A stretch of DNA of 64,000 nt from Streptomyces violaceusniger (GCA_005405945.1 BJHW01000002.1:744001-808000), one strand, 5' to 3'; shown: positions 1-10,048, counted from the stretch's first letter. Notes: generated by a model not told the origin, from the letters alone. Made by a program: numbers and translations.

Positions 1-454
1 CGCGGCCGCACGCGTGGCCGACCTGGGGGCGGTCCTGCTCGCCGCGGACGCCTACGGCGGCGCGGCCAGGTGCCTGGAGCTCGCGGTCGACTACGCCGGG
101 GCGCGCGAGCAGTTCGGCACCACGATCGCGCACTTCCAGGCCATCCAGCACCAACTGGCCGACTTGGCGGTCGAGGTGCTGCCTTCGCGCGGCATGTACT
201 GGTACGCGGCACACGCCCTGGACGGCGGGCAGGACGACGCGAGCGGCTTCGCCTCGCTGACCAAGGCGCACATCACCGAACGGTACGTGGCCGCGGCGCG
301 GCGCGCCATCGAGGTGCACGGCGGTATCGGCTACACCTGGGAGTGCGATCTGCACTTCTTCCTCCGCCGTGCCGTCTTCGACCGCACTTACCTGGGCTCG
401 CCGGAACTGCACCGGCAGCGCCGGGCACACGGCCAGTTCGGCATGGCGAGCTGA
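1..454 (+). CDS. Acyl-CoA dehydrogenase, C-terminal part (cut by window start)
   Basis: The frame is open from the first base, so only the last ~150 residues of an acyl-CoA dehydrogenase are present. The visible part is the C-terminal four-helix bundle, with the family signature EVHGGIGYTWECD followed by the LFxRRA-like end. This flavoprotein family introduces an alpha,beta double bond into an acyl-CoA. A second acyl-CoA dehydrogenase starts 37 bases downstream. Such adjacent pairs often form mixed alpha2beta2 enzymes in actinobacterial steroid and lipid catabolism; that reading is inference here. Confidence 0.9.
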   Translation, partial: AAARVADLGAVLLAADAYGGAARCLELAVDYAGAREQFGTTIAHFQAIQHQLADLAVEVLPSRGMYWYAAHALDGGQDDASGFASLTKAHITERYVAAARRAIEVHGGIGYTWECDLHFFLRRAVFDRTYLGSPELHRQRRAHGQFGMAS

Positions 455-491
455 CGACAGGCGGAGACGGGGAGAAGGCGGAACGACTGAT

Positions 492-1778
492 ATGTGGGAC
501 TTCTCGACCGAGCCGGAATACCGGGAAAAGCTCGACTGGGCCCGTGAGTTCGTCCACACCGAGGTGCGCGACCTCGAAGTGCTCGGCGTGGACCGGGACA
601 CCCTGCTGCGCCTCGAAGAACCCCTGAAGCAGAAGGTCAAGGACGCCGGGCTGTGGGCCGCCCATCTGCCGCCTCAGCTGGGCGGCGGCGGACTCGGCCA
701 GGTGAAACTGGCCCTGCTCCACGAGATACTCGGCCAGGCCTTCTACGCCTCCGAGGTGTTCGGCAACATGGCCCCGGACTCCGGCAACGCGGAGCTGATC
801 GCGGTCGGCGCGACCGAGGAGCAGCGGGAGCGCTGGCTGTACCCGCTCCTCGACGGCACCCTGCGCTCGGCCTTCTCCATGACGGAGCCCGGCGCGGGCG
901 CCGACCCCACCCTGCTGACCACCCGGGCCGTACGGGACGGCGACCACTGGGTGATCAACGGACACAAGTGGTACACCTCCAACGGCCCCAGCGCCGACTT
1001 CCTCATCGTCATGGCGGTGACGGACCCCGAGGCCGCCCCCCACCGGCGCGCGTCGATGTTCGTCGTCCCCAAGGGCACCCCCGGGGTACGGATGCTGCGC
1101 ACCATCGGCACCATGGCCGAGCCGTGCCAGCACCACCTCAACTGGTCCACCGGTGACTCCGAGATCCGCTACGAGGACGTGACCGTCCCGGCCGACCACC
1201 TCATCGGGCAGCCGGGAGAGGGGTTCCTGCTCGCCCAGAAGCGCCTCGGGCCCGGCCGTATCCACCACTGCATGCGCTGGATCGGCATGATGCGGCGCGC
1301 CTTCGACATGATGTGCGAGCGCTCGCTGTCCCGCTACACCCACGGCTCGCTGCTCTCCGAGAAGCAGTCCGTGCAGAACTACATCGCGGACTCGGCGGCC
1401 CAGATGCACGCGGCCCGTCTGATGACCCTGCACGCCGCATGGACGATCGACCAGGTGGGCGCCTCGCGGGCGCGTACGGAGATCGCCATGATCAAGTACT
1501 TTGGCTCGCGGGCGCTGTTCGACGTGGTGGACCGGGCGATCCAGGTGCACGGCTCCCTCGGCTACTCCACCGACCTCCCGCTCGAGCTGATGTTCCGCCA
1601 GGCCCGGTCCTTCTCCATCGTGGACGGCCCCGACGAGGTCCACCGGGTCACCGTGGCCCGCCGCACACTGCGCGGCTACCAGGCGCGTGAGGTGCCCACC
1701 GAGCACATCCCCACCCGCGCGACCGGCGCCAGGGAGCGGTTCGCGGAGGCGCTCGAGGCGCTGAGCCTCAACCACTGA
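492..1778 (+). CDS. Acyl-CoA dehydrogenase
   Basis: A 428-residue acyl-CoA dehydrogenase, full length for the family. The ATG at 492 (MWDFSTEPEY) gives the usual N-terminus; longer in-frame extensions read into the preceding gene. The middle domain carries FSMTEPGAGADP and the substrate/FAD-contact stretch NGHKWYTSNG. The C-terminus carries QVHGSLGYS and DGPDEVHRVTVARRTL. It should catalyse FAD-dependent alpha,beta-dehydrogenation of a CoA thioester, passing electrons to ETF. It lies directly behind another acyl-CoA dehydrogenase and 29 bases before an ACAD10-like kinase gene, forming one rightward operon. Confidence 0.93.
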   Translation: MWDFSTEPEYREKLDWAREFVHTEVRDLEVLGVDRDTLLRLEEPLKQKVKDAGLWAAHLPPQLGGGGLGQVKLALLHEILGQAFYASEVFGNMAPDSGNAELIAVGATEEQRERWLYPLLDGTLRSAFSMTEPGAGADPTLLTTRAVRDGDHWVINGHKWYTSNGPSADFLIVMAVTDPEAAPHRRASMFVVPKGTPGVRMLRTIGTMAEPCQHHLNWSTGDSEIRYEDVTVPADHLIGQPGEGFLLAQKRLGPGRIHHCMRWIGMMRRAFDMMCERSLSRYTHGSLLSEKQSVQNYIADSAAQMHAARLMTLHAAWTIDQVGASRARTEIAMIKYFGSRALFDVVDRAIQVHGSLGYSTDLPLELMFRQARSFSIVDGPDEVHRVTVARRTLRGYQAREVPTEHIPTRATGARERFAEALEALSLNH

Positions 1779-1807
1779 GCCCACCACCCGGAGAGGCGGT
1801 CGGACCC

Positions 1808-2854
1808 ATGACGGAGCCGGACCTGCGGCGGTACCCCGACGAGCGCACGCTGGTGCCCTATCTGGACCGCCATGCCGCGTCGATCGGGACCGTACGCGCC
1901 ATCCGGCGCATCACCTCCGGCAGCTCCAACGAGATCTTCGAACTCACCACCGACGCCCCGGAGCCGGTGATCCTGCGCACCCCGCCGCGCCGTCGCCTCT
2001 CCGCTTCCGCCCACGACGTGGCCCGCGAGTTCCGGGTTCTGCGCGCGCTGAGCGACACCCCCGTCCCGCACCCGGACGCCCTCCACCTCTGCACCGACGA
2101 GAGCGTGATCGGCAGGCCCTTCCTGCTCATGTCCAAGGCCAAGGGATTCCACCTCAAGGCCCCCTATCCGGCGCACGCACTGGCCGAGGGGGCGATGCGG
2201 GCGATGATGTACGACTTCATCGAGGTGATCGCCCATCTGTCGCGGGTGGACTGGCGATCCGCGGGGCTGACCGGCTTCGGGCGCCCGGACGGCTATCTGG
2301 ACCGGCAGGTCGACCGCTGGCTGGGCCAGTTGGCCGGCTACCGCACCCGCGAACTGCCGGGGCTCGACGAGGTCGCCGCCTGGCTGCGCGCCCACCAGCC
2401 CGCGTCCGGGCCACCGGGGATCATCCACGGCGACTACCAGTTCCTCAATGTGCTCTTCGCCGACGATCCGCCGCCGCGCGTGGCGGGCGTGCTCGACTGG
2501 GAGCAGTCCACGGTCGGCGATCCGCTGGTGGACCTCGGCTGGGTGCTCGGGCTGTGGACCGAGCCCGGCGAGGAGTCCCCGCTCAACGCGTTCTACGGCA
2601 ACGCCAGCCAGCACCCCGGCGCGCCGACCCGTGCCGAGCTCGCACGCCGCTACGCGGAGGTGTCCGGACGCGATGTCGGGCACCGCCGCTACTACGAGGC
2701 GCTCGCGCTGTTCAAACTCGGCTGCATCGCCGAGGGCTCCTACCACCGCCACATCACGGGCGGCAGCGACACCGCGCTGCACGCCGATTTCGCGTGGATC
2801 GTGCCCAAGCTCATCGCCACCGCCCACGCCATCACCCGAGGGGAGCGAGACTGA
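1808..2854 (+). CDS. APH-family phosphotransferase (ACAD10/11-like)
   Basis: A 348-residue aminoglycoside-phosphotransferase-fold protein. The kinase catalytic loop HGDYQFLNVLF is followed by the metal-binding stretch GVLDWEQSTVGDPLVDL, with DWE in place of DFG as is usual in this family. Proteins of this type are commonly encoded next to acyl-CoA dehydrogenases and resemble the kinase half of ACAD10/11, which phosphorylates 4-hydroxyacyl-CoAs for removal of the hydroxyl. Here it follows two acyl-CoA dehydrogenases, so a 4-hydroxyacyl-CoA kinase role is plausible but inferred. Its stop overlaps the next start (TGATG). Confidence 0.85.
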   Translation: MTEPDLRRYPDERTLVPYLDRHAASIGTVRAIRRITSGSSNEIFELTTDAPEPVILRTPPRRRLSASAHDVAREFRVLRALSDTPVPHPDALHLCTDESVIGRPFLLMSKAKGFHLKAPYPAHALAEGAMRAMMYDFIEVIAHLSRVDWRSAGLTGFGRPDGYLDRQVDRWLGQLAGYRTRELPGLDEVAAWLRAHQPASGPPGIIHGDYQFLNVLFADDPPPRVAGVLDWEQSTVGDPLVDLGWVLGLWTEPGEESPLNAFYGNASQHPGAPTRAELARRYAEVSGRDVGHRRYYEALALFKLGCIAEGSYHRHITGGSDTALHADFAWIVPKLIATAHAITRGERD

Positions 2855-3812
2855 TGGACCAGGGACTCACCGTGCCGCTTGACGGCATCCCACTGAGAGA
2901 ACACCCCGCGCTCTACCGGGAGTTGGCCGACATCGGCTACACCGATGTGTGGTCGGCCGAGTCGAACGGAGCCGATGGCTTCACTCCGCTGGCGCTCGCC
3001 GCGGCCACCGAGCCGCGGCTGCGGCTGGGCACCGCCGTCGTGTCCTCGTTCACCCGTGGCCCCGCCACCCTCGCGCAGTCCGCCGCCGCGCTGGCCTGCG
3101 CCGCCCCCGGCCGGTTCGCCCTCGGCATCGGCGCCTCCTCGGACGTCATCGTGCGCCGGTGGAACGACATCCCCTTCGAGGCGCCGTACTCCCGCACCCG
3201 GGATCTGGTCGCCTTTCTGCGCGCGGCGTTCACCGGGGAGCGGATCACCCGGCGCTACGACACCTTCTCCGTGGACGGGTTCCGGCTCGGCCTGGTGCCC
3301 CCGTCACCTCCGAAGATCCTGGTGGCGGCCCTGCGGACACGCATGCTGCGGCTCGGCGCGCGGGACGCGGACGGAGTGATCCTCAACTGGGTCTCCCCGG
3401 AGGACGTGATCCGCGTCGCCGCCATCGTCCGCGCCGAGAACCCCTGGGCCGAGATCGTCACCCGGATCATGGTGTGCCCGTCGCGGGACGCCGACGCCGT
3501 CCGCGCCGTGGTCCGCACGCTGATCACCGGCTATCTCACCGTCCCGTATACCGCGCCTATCAGACCTGGCTCGGCCACGGCGAGCGGCTGGCGGACATGT
3601 GGGCCGCATGGGATGCGGGCGATCGCAAGGCCGCGGTGGCCGCGGTGCCCGACGAGGCGGTGGACGCGGTGTGTGTGCACGGCTCGCCGGAGGAGTGCCG
3701 GGAGCGGCTGGCCGGCTATCTGCGGGCCGGGGTCACGACCCCGGTGTGGGCGGTGCTGCCGATCGGCCTCGATCTGCGCGAGGCCGTCGGCGCACTCGCC
3801 CCGTCGTCCTGA
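2854..3812 (+). CDS. LLM-class F420-dependent oxidoreductase (frame broken near 3545)
   Basis: A TIM-barrel luciferase-like oxidoreductase that likely uses F420, starting at the ATG overlapping the previous stop. Residues 1 to ~230 read in one frame (LGTAVVSSFTRGPATLAQ, LGIGASSDVIVRRWN). The rest reads in another frame (AYQTWLGHGERLADMW to the stop). Adding one base in the CCCGTATAC stretch near 3545 joins them into about 319 residues, normal for the family. It oxidises or reduces an acyl-CoA or alcohol intermediate of unknown identity. It is last gene of the rightward operon and converges on the monooxygenase gene. Confidence 0.85.
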
Positions 3813-3823
3813 CCGCCGCCAGA

Positions 3824-3840
3824 GGGACCCTAATGGTCCC
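3824..3840. terminator. Small hairpin between convergent genes
   Basis: GGGACC at 3824-3829 pairs with GGTCCC at 3835-3840 around a five-base loop. The hairpin lies exactly between the converging oxidoreductase (ends 3812) and monooxygenase (ends 3830) genes and overlaps the stop codon of the latter. There is no U-tract, as is common in Streptomyces. A bidirectional terminator role is inferred from position. Confidence 0.4.
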
Positions 3841-5432
3841 CGCCGGTCAGGACGAACCCCTCGTAGCCGCGCAGGACGACCTCGTCGCACTTCTCCCGAT
3901 AGGCGCCGACCCCGCCCACGTACGGCATGAAGACCCTGGGCTTGCCCGGGATGTTGTCTCCCAGGTACCAGGACTTCGCCCGCGGGTGCAGGGTCGCCTC
4001 CGCGGCCGTGTTGACGTGTTCCACCCAGGCGTCCTGGGCCTCGCCGTCCGGCTCGATGGTCTCGATGCCGTGCTCCCTCATATACGACAGGCAGTCGCTC
4101 ACCCAGTCGACATGCTGCTCGATCGACACCACCATGTTGCTCAGCACCGACGGGCTGCCGGGACCGGTGACGGTGAACAGATTGGGGAATCCGGCCACTT
4201 GGATCCCCAGATAGGCCCGGGGCCCCTCCGACCAGACCTCGTCGAGCCGCCGCCCGCCCCGCCCGCGGATGCCGAGGTTCAGCAGTGGTCCGGTCATGGC
4301 GTCGTAGCCGGTGGCGAAGACGATGGCGTCCAGCTCGTACTCCCGCCCGCCGGTGACGACCCCACGGGGGTGATCGTCTCGATGGGGGAGTGGCGCACAT
4401 CCACCAGGTGGACGTTGTCGCGGTTGTACGTCTCGAAGTAGCCGATGTCGACGCACAGCCGCTTGGCGCCGAAGGGGTGGTCGACCGGTGTCAGCTTCTC
4501 GGCCACCGCGGGGTCACGGACGATCTCGCGGATCTTGGCGCGTACGAACTCGGCGATCGTACGGTTGGCCTCCTCGCTGGTCATGATGTCCTTGTAGACC
4601 ATCTGCATCAGCGGCGCCCCGCCGATCCGCCACCGTCGCTCGTACTCGCTCCACCGCTCCTCGTCGCCCACCTCCAGCGCGGACTGAGTGGGCGGGATGG
4701 CGGAGTGCCCGCCACCCGAGTATTTGGCCCTCGCCCGGTACTCGCGGTAGGTGGCCTTGCGGGACCGCTGGTACTCGGGGTGAGAGGGTGGTTGCGGGCC
4801 GGCACGCTGTAGTTCGGGGTGCGCTGGAAGACATGGAGGGCGGCGGCCTGTTCGGCGATCCGGGGGATGGCCTGAATGCCGCTGGAGCCGGTGCCGATGA
4901 CGCCGACCCGCAGACCGGTGAAGTCGACGCCCTCCTTGGGCCAGTTGCCGGTGTGGTACGTCGCTCCCCGGAACGACTCCAGTCCCTCGAATTCCGGCAC
5001 CTGCCACGCGGACAGACAACCGGTGGCGGCGATGACGAAACGGGCCGACACGGTGTCACCGTGGTCGGTGGCGACCGTCCACCGGTGGGTCCGGTCGTCG
5101 TACACCGCGGATGTGACGCGTGTGTCGAAGCGGATCAGCGGACGCAGGTCGAACCGGTCGGCCACATGGTCGAGGTAGCGCAGGATCTCCGGCTGGGCCG
5201 GATAGCGCTCGCTCCACTCCCACTCCTGCTCCAGCTCCTCGGAGAACGAGTACGAGTAGTCCATGCTCTCGACATCGCAGCGGGCGCCGGGGTAGCGGTT
5301 CCAGTACCAGGTGCCGCCGACGCTGCCGCCCGCCTCGAAACCCCTTGTGGCGAAGCCGAGTTGGCGCAGCCGGTACAGCTGGTACAACCCGGCGAAACCA
5401 GCGCCGATGACAACGGCGTCGAACTCCTCCAC
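3830..5432 (-). CDS. Flavin-containing Baeyer-Villiger monooxygenase (frame broken near 4790 and 4375)
   Basis: A class B flavoprotein monooxygenase that inserts oxygen next to a ketone to give an ester or lactone, using NADPH. Residues 7-15 hold the FAD Rossmann motif VIGAGFAGL, 154-164 the Baeyer-Villiger fingerprint FRGATYHTGNW, and 178-186 the NADPH motif VIGTGSSGI. A late DAIVFATGYD stretch is also typical. The protein runs through three frames; one added base near 4790 and one near 4375 restore ~534 residues, the usual length. It is the last gene of a leftward operon headed by the CoA ligase at 10853-12487. Confidence 0.9.
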
Positions 5433-5462
5433 GCCTGCCTCCCAAGACTCGTGGGTGCTGCT

Positions 5463-6623
5463 CTACTGGTGGAACACGGTCGACGGGCCCTGCCCGTCGA
5501 GCAGAAGGCCGGCGACCCGTTCCCGGTGCGCGGACGGGTCGCCGAGGTAGACCTCGTCGAACGTGGCCCGCTTGAACAGGCGGTGGCAGTCGTGCTCCCA
5601 CGTGTACCCGATGCCGCCGTGCACCTGGATGGCGTCGCCGGTCACCTTGGCCGCCGCGTCCCCGGCGTACGCCCCGGCCAGCGACACCAGCCGGCGGGCG
5701 CCCCGGCCCTCGTCCAGGGCCGCGGCGGCCGCCTCGACGGCGAGCGAGGCGCCCCGTACGAGCAGATACATATCCGCCAGCTTGTGCTTGATCGCCTGGA
5801 AGGAGCCGATCGGGCGGCCGAACTGCTCACGCTGTTTGGCGTACTCCACCGCCATGTCCAGAGCCCGCCGGGCCGCGCCGACCGCGTCGGCCGCGAGTGC
5901 CACGGCGGCCCGGTCCGCGAGGACCGGCCACGCCTCGGAGGTGTAGGGCAGGCGCGCGGAGGCGTCGAGGCGGACATCGTTCAGGACCAGCGTGCACAGC
6001 CTGCGGGTGCGGTCGACACACAGCTGTGGTGCCGCCTCCACCCCCGGTGTGCCGCGCGGGACGGCGTACAGATCGGCGCCCGGCCGCCCGGTGCGGCGCG
6101 CCGCCACCAGGACCAGGTCGGCGTCCGCGCCGTCCAGGACGAATCCGGCCTTGCCGTCCAGGACGGTCTGCCCGCCCTCCTCGCGCGCCCGGACATCCAG
6201 CAGTTCGGGATCGGTGCGCCCGGCCGGTCCGGTGAGCGCCACCGCGCCGCGCAGTTGGCCGGAGGCGAGCCCGGGCAGCCAGCGCGCCCCCATGGCGGCG
6301 TCGCCACCGATGGCGAGGGCGGTGCAGGTGAGCACGGCGCTGGACAGGAACGGCACGACGGCCAGGTGCGCGCCGAGCTCCTCGGCCACCACCACGACCT
6401 CCTGCATCCCGGCTCCGGCGCCACCCCATCGCTCGGTGACCAGGAGCCCCAGCCAGCCGAGGTCCGCGGCCTGCCGGAAGGCGTCCGCGTCGACGGACTC
6501 GGCCGACCAGACCGCGCGCGGTCCGTGGACGGGCGCGGTATCCCGCAGCACACCGCGGACGGAAGCCCGGAACTCCTCTCGTATGTCGTCCTGTGCCGGT
6601 TCGATCTGGGTGAGAGTGGTCAT
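5463..6623 (-). CDS. Acyl-CoA dehydrogenase (small-subunit type of a pair)
   Basis: A 386-residue acyl-CoA dehydrogenase starting MTTLTQIEPA at 6623, where its ATG overlaps the stop of the preceding gene by one base. Its N-terminal and middle domains are divergent and lack the usual FSEPDAG motif. The C-terminal domain keeps QVHGGIGYTWEHD and the LFKRATF ending. In known alpha2beta2 steroid acyl-CoA dehydrogenases one subunit is of this divergent type and the other carries the canonical middle domain, as the upstream neighbour does. The pair is therefore probably one heteromeric enzyme (inference). Confidence 0.92.
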   Translation of the reverse strand: MTTLTQIEPAQDDIREEFRASVRGVLRDTAPVHGPRAVWSAESVDADAFRQAADLGWLGLLVTERWGGAGAGMQEVVVVAEELGAHLAVVPFLSSAVLTCTALAIGGDAAMGARWLPGLASGQLRGAVALTGPAGRTDPELLDVRAREEGGQTVLDGKAGFVLDGADADLVLVAARRTGRPGADLYAVPRGTPGVEAAPQLCVDRTRRLCTLVLNDVRLDASARLPYTSEAWPVLADRAAVALAADAVGAARRALDMAVEYAKQREQFGRPIGSFQAIKHKLADMYLLVRGASLAVEAAAAALDEGRGARRLVSLAGAYAGDAAAKVTGDAIQVHGGIGYTWEHDCHRLFKRATFDEVYLGDPSAHRERVAGLLLDGQGPSTVFHQ

Positions 6624-7843
6624 CACTGCGGCTCCCGAGGCAGGCCGAGGACGCGTTCGCCGATGAGGGTGCGCTGAATCTCGTTGCTCCCCGCGGCGAT
6701 GGTCCAGTTCCACGACTTGAGGTGGTCGATCATCCAGTGACCCGAGGTCCAGCTGGTGGCGAACTCGCGTCGCTGGTCGACCAGGGCCGGCATCCCCCGC
6801 ATGCGCAGGGCGAGGCCGGTCAGCTTCTGGAGGGTCTCGCTGTAGAGGAGCTTGACGAGCGAGCCCTCCACACCGACCTCGCCGGTCCGCTCCACACCGC
6901 GGGCCAGGTGCTGCCCGAGCAGTCCGAGCACCTCGATCTCCGCCACCCGGGCGGCCAGGTCCTGGCGGAACGATGTGTCGTCCGCGGCCGTCCTGCCCCC
7001 GCCCAGGGGCGTCGCCCGCGCCTGGGCGGCGATCTCCTCCGCCGCCACGGCAAGCCGGGCCTGGAGCTCCAGGGTGTTGAAGACGCGCTCGGCGGCGAGC
7101 GTGGTCTGCGCCATCCGCCACCCCGTGTTCTCCTCGCCGAGCCGGTGTGCCACCGGGATCTCGACGCCGGTGAGGAACAGTTCGCAGAACTCCTCGGTTC
7201 CGGTGGCCTGCCGGATCGGCCGCAGCTCCACGCCCGGCGAGTCCAGCTCCAGCATGAACAGCGACAGGCCGCGGTGCTTGGGCGCGGCCGGGTCGGTGCG
7301 GGCCAGCAGCAGGCACCAGGACGCCTGGTCGGCGTAGCTGGACCACACCTTCTGGCCGTTGACCAGGTAGACATCGCCGCGGCGCTCGGCCCGGGTGCGC
7401 AGGGACGCCAGGTCGGAGCCGGCGTCCGGCTCGGAGAAGCCCTGACACCAGATCTCGCCATCGAGGATCGCCGCCAGATGGGCGCGCTGCTCCTCGGTGC
7501 CGTGGGCGATGAGCGTGGCCGCGATGTGCGCCAGGGAGATCTCCAGCAGCCGCGGCTGCGGGAAGTCCGCGCGGACCAGCTCCTCCTGGATGAGGAGCTG
7601 TTCGCGGAAGCTGAACCCGCCGCCCCCGTGCTCGGCCGGCCAGTGGGTGGCGAGCAGCCCGGCCGCGCGCAGCTTTCTGGCCTGGTCGATGTTGAACGCG
7701 CGGAACCGCTCCTTGGTGGCGGTGCGCAGCTCCTCGTGCCAGTCGGCGGGGGTGTTGGCCGCGAGCCAGGCGCGGAGGTCGTACCGCAGCCGGTCGGGGT
7801 CGGTGGCGGGCGCGAAGCGGGTCGGGGCACTGGGCTCGGTCAT
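6623..7843 (-). CDS. Acyl-CoA dehydrogenase (canonical subunit of a pair)
   Basis: A 406-residue acyl-CoA dehydrogenase. It contains GFSEPDAGSDLASLRT, NGQKVWSSYAD and the C-terminal GSNEIQRTLIGERVLGLPRE. The ATG at 7843 lies five bases after the upstream ligase stop; longer in-frame readings enter that ligase gene. It performs FAD-dependent desaturation of an acyl-CoA and is translationally coupled to its divergent partner at 5463-6623. Confidence 0.93.
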   Translation of the reverse strand: MTEPSAPTRFAPATDPDRLRYDLRAWLAANTPADWHEELRTATKERFRAFNIDQARKLRAAGLLATHWPAEHGGGGFSFREQLLIQEELVRADFPQPRLLEISLAHIAATLIAHGTEEQRAHLAAILDGEIWCQGFSEPDAGSDLASLRTRAERRGDVYLVNGQKVWSSYADQASWCLLLARTDPAAPKHRGLSLFMLELDSPGVELRPIRQATGTEEFCELFLTGVEIPVAHRLGEENTGWRMAQTTLAAERVFNTLELQARLAVAAEEIAAQARATPLGGGRTAADDTSFRQDLAARVAEIEVLGLLGQHLARGVERTGEVGVEGSLVKLLYSETLQKLTGLALRMRGMPALVDQRREFATSWTSGHWMIDHLKSWNWTIAAGSNEIQRTLIGERVLGLPREPQ

Positions 7844-7848
7844 GGCAC

Positions 7849-9374
7849 TCAGCTCCGCAACAGGTCGAGGAGTTGCCGCTGGGCGACTTTCAGGGTCGGG
7901 GTGCGGGGCAGCGCCTCCACCGACCGGATCCGTACCGGCACGGCGTACGGGGCGAGGTGGCCGCGCACCCAGTCCTGGAGCGCGGGCTCCAGCTCGGCGT
8001 GTGGCCAGTCCTGGCGGGACGGCGCGAGGACGACGGCGGCGGCCGGGACCTGGCCCAGGCGCGGGTCGGGCAGCGGGGCCACCGCGGCGTCCGCCACGTC
8101 CGGGTGGCGCCGCAGCACCTCCACGACGGCTCGCGGATCCACCTTGAAGCCGCCCCGGATGATGACGTCGTCGACGCGGCCCTCGATGAACAGGAAGCCG
8201 TCCTCGTCGATGCGGGCCAGGTCGTTGGTGCGGGCCCAGCCGCCCGGTTCGGAGCCGGCGATCTGGGGCGCGCGGGCGAGCAGCACACCGACCGCTCCGG
8301 GACCCACCTCGCGCCCGTCGGCGGGGTCGATGACACGCAGCTCGACGCCGGGGTGCGCACGGCCGACGCTGCCGCGCTTGGCCGTGCCCCAGCGGCGCCG
8401 GTCGGCCATGGTGAGGCCCGCGAGTGCCCCGGAGAACTCGGTGGCGCCGTACGAGACGATCACGGGCAGGCCGTAGTGGTCCTCGAACGCCTCGGCGAGC
8501 TTCGGGTCCAGCGGCGCCGAACCCGAGCGCACCACTCGCAGACTGCTCAGCCACTCCTTGGGGATCCGCGCGTCGAGCACCATGCGCATGGCCGCGGGCA
8601 CGAGCAGCGCGACCACCACCCGGTGGTCCCGCACCGCCCGGCCCCAGGCCGTCGGCTCGAACCGGCGCATCAGGCAGATCCGGCGCCCGGCCGCGGTGGT
8701 CATGGCGATGTCCAGATAGGAGGTGATGTTGAACAGCGGCAGATCGATGATGCTCGTGGCATCGCGCAGCCGCGGCGGGGCGTCGGCGCGATCGCCCTCG
8801 TGATGGCGGGTCGCGCCGTGGACGGCGTGGGCCAGCCCCTCCAGGGTCAGCGCGATGCGCTTGGGCGGCCCGGTCGTACCGCTGGTGAGCATCGAGGCCA
8901 CGGTGCCCGGGCCGGGGTGAAGTGGCCGGGACGGCCGGGATCGGCCGTGTGGCGGGTCCCGGGGACGACGGCCGCGCCCGCCGCCGCGTCGAGGCGGACG
9001 CCGAGGCCGCCCACGGAGCCCAGAGCCTCGGCGAGGCCGTCGTGGTCCCAGTCGGCGGCCGGGGCGACCAGGGCGGCGGGGCGGTTGGCCCGTACGTCGT
9101 CGGCGAGCGCGGCGTCGGGCAGCAGCCCGCTGAAGGTGAGCACGGGGCGGCGGGCGCGCAGCGCGGCGAGCAGCACGGCCACACAGAGCGGCTCGTTGCG
9201 CAGGACCACGCCGATGCCGCGGTCGGCGGGCACGTCCGCCCGCTCGATCAGATCGAGCACCGCGTCGCCGTGCCCGGTGAGTGCGCCCCAGGTGTACCAG
9301 CGCCCCTCGAACCACAGAGCCCGTGCCCCGGGGTCGAGGTGCGTGACCGTGTCGATGATCTCGGCTAGTTCCAT
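7849..9374 (-). CDS. AMP-forming acyl-CoA ligase (frame broken near 8920)
   Basis: An ANL-superfamily adenylate-forming ligase that activates a carboxylic acid with ATP and CoA. The P-loop MLTSGTTGPPKR, the motif YGATEFSG and the hinge GGFKVDPRAVVEVL are present. The N-terminal ~150 residues (from MELAEIIDTV) read in a different frame from the rest. One added C in the CCCCGG run near 8920 gives HFTPGPGTVASML and ~508 residues. The start at 9374 overlaps the upstream CoA-transferase gene by ten bases; an ATG at 9386 is an alternative. Confidence 0.88.
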
Positions 9375-10048
9375 GCCGCCCCCCATGGCCGTCGCATGTC
9401 CACGGTGACCGGGGCGTCCGTACGGCCCCGCACCTCGTCGGCGGTCGTTCCCGGGGCGAGTTCGCGCAGCACGAAGCCCTGACCGGTGATGTCGAAGACG
9501 CCGAGTTCGGTGATGACCCGGTCGACGACGCCCTTCCCGGTGAGCGGCAGGGTGCAGTGCCGCACCAGCTTGGCTCCGCCGTCCTGCGCCGTGTGTTCCA
9601 TCAGGATCACGACGCGGCGCGCGCCACGGACGATGTCCATGGCGCCGCCCATGCCCTTGATGAGCTTCCCCGCAGTTCTCCAGTTCGCGAGGTCGCCGGT
9701 GGCCGACACCTGCATACCGCCGAGCAGCGCCAGGTCGAGGTGGCCGCCGCGCACCATGGCGAACGAGAGGGCCGAGTCGAAGACGGCGGCTCCGGCGGCC
9801 AGCGTGACCGGCTCCTTGCCCGCGTTGATGGTGTCCGGGTCCTCGTCCTCGGGCGCCGGGAAGCCGCCGATGCCGAGCAGGCCGTTCTCGCTGTGCAGCA
9901 CCACCGACACGTCCGGATCGAGGAAGGACGGGACGGATGTCGGGATGCCGATGCCCAGATTGACGTACATCCCCTCGCGCAGCTCCTGGGCGCCGCGGGC
10001 CGCGATGCGCTTGCGCGCGTCCGCCTTGGCTCCGCTCGTCCCGGTCAT
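9365..10048 (-). CDS. 3-oxoacid CoA-transferase subunit B
   Basis: A 227-residue beta subunit of a type I CoA-transferase. It contains the catalytic-glutamate motif SENGLLGIGG, then GGHLDLALLGGMQV and KGMGGAMD, all typical of succinyl-CoA:3-ketoacid transferases. The ATG at 10048 overlaps the stop of subunit A by four bases. It transfers CoA between a 3-oxoacid and a donor such as succinyl-CoA. Similarity is to the SCOT/3-oxoadipate type rather than the IpdAB hydrolases of steroid ring cleavage, judged by motif only. Confidence 0.9.
   Translation of the reverse strand: MTGTSGAKADARKRIAARGAQELREGMYVNLGIGIPTSVPSFLDPDVSVVLHSENGLLGIGGFPAPEDEDPDTINAGKEPVTLAAGAAVFDSALSFAMVRGGHLDLALLGGMQVSATGDLANWRTAGKLIKGMGGAMDIVRGARRVVILMEHTAQDGGAKLVRHCTLPLTGKGVVDRVITELGVFDITGQGFVLRELAPGTTADEVRGRTDAPVTVDMRRPWGAAWN

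Noticed and set aside
273..1787. Long minus-strand open frame opposite the acyl-CoA dehydrogenase
   Set aside because: High-GC shadow frame: low-complexity Gly/Arg/His/Val composition, no motifs, and it exactly mirrors a well-supported gene.
4788..6677. Long plus-strand open frame of over 600 codons
   Set aside because: It is the antisense shadow of the monooxygenase and acyl-CoA dehydrogenase genes and shows no family motifs.
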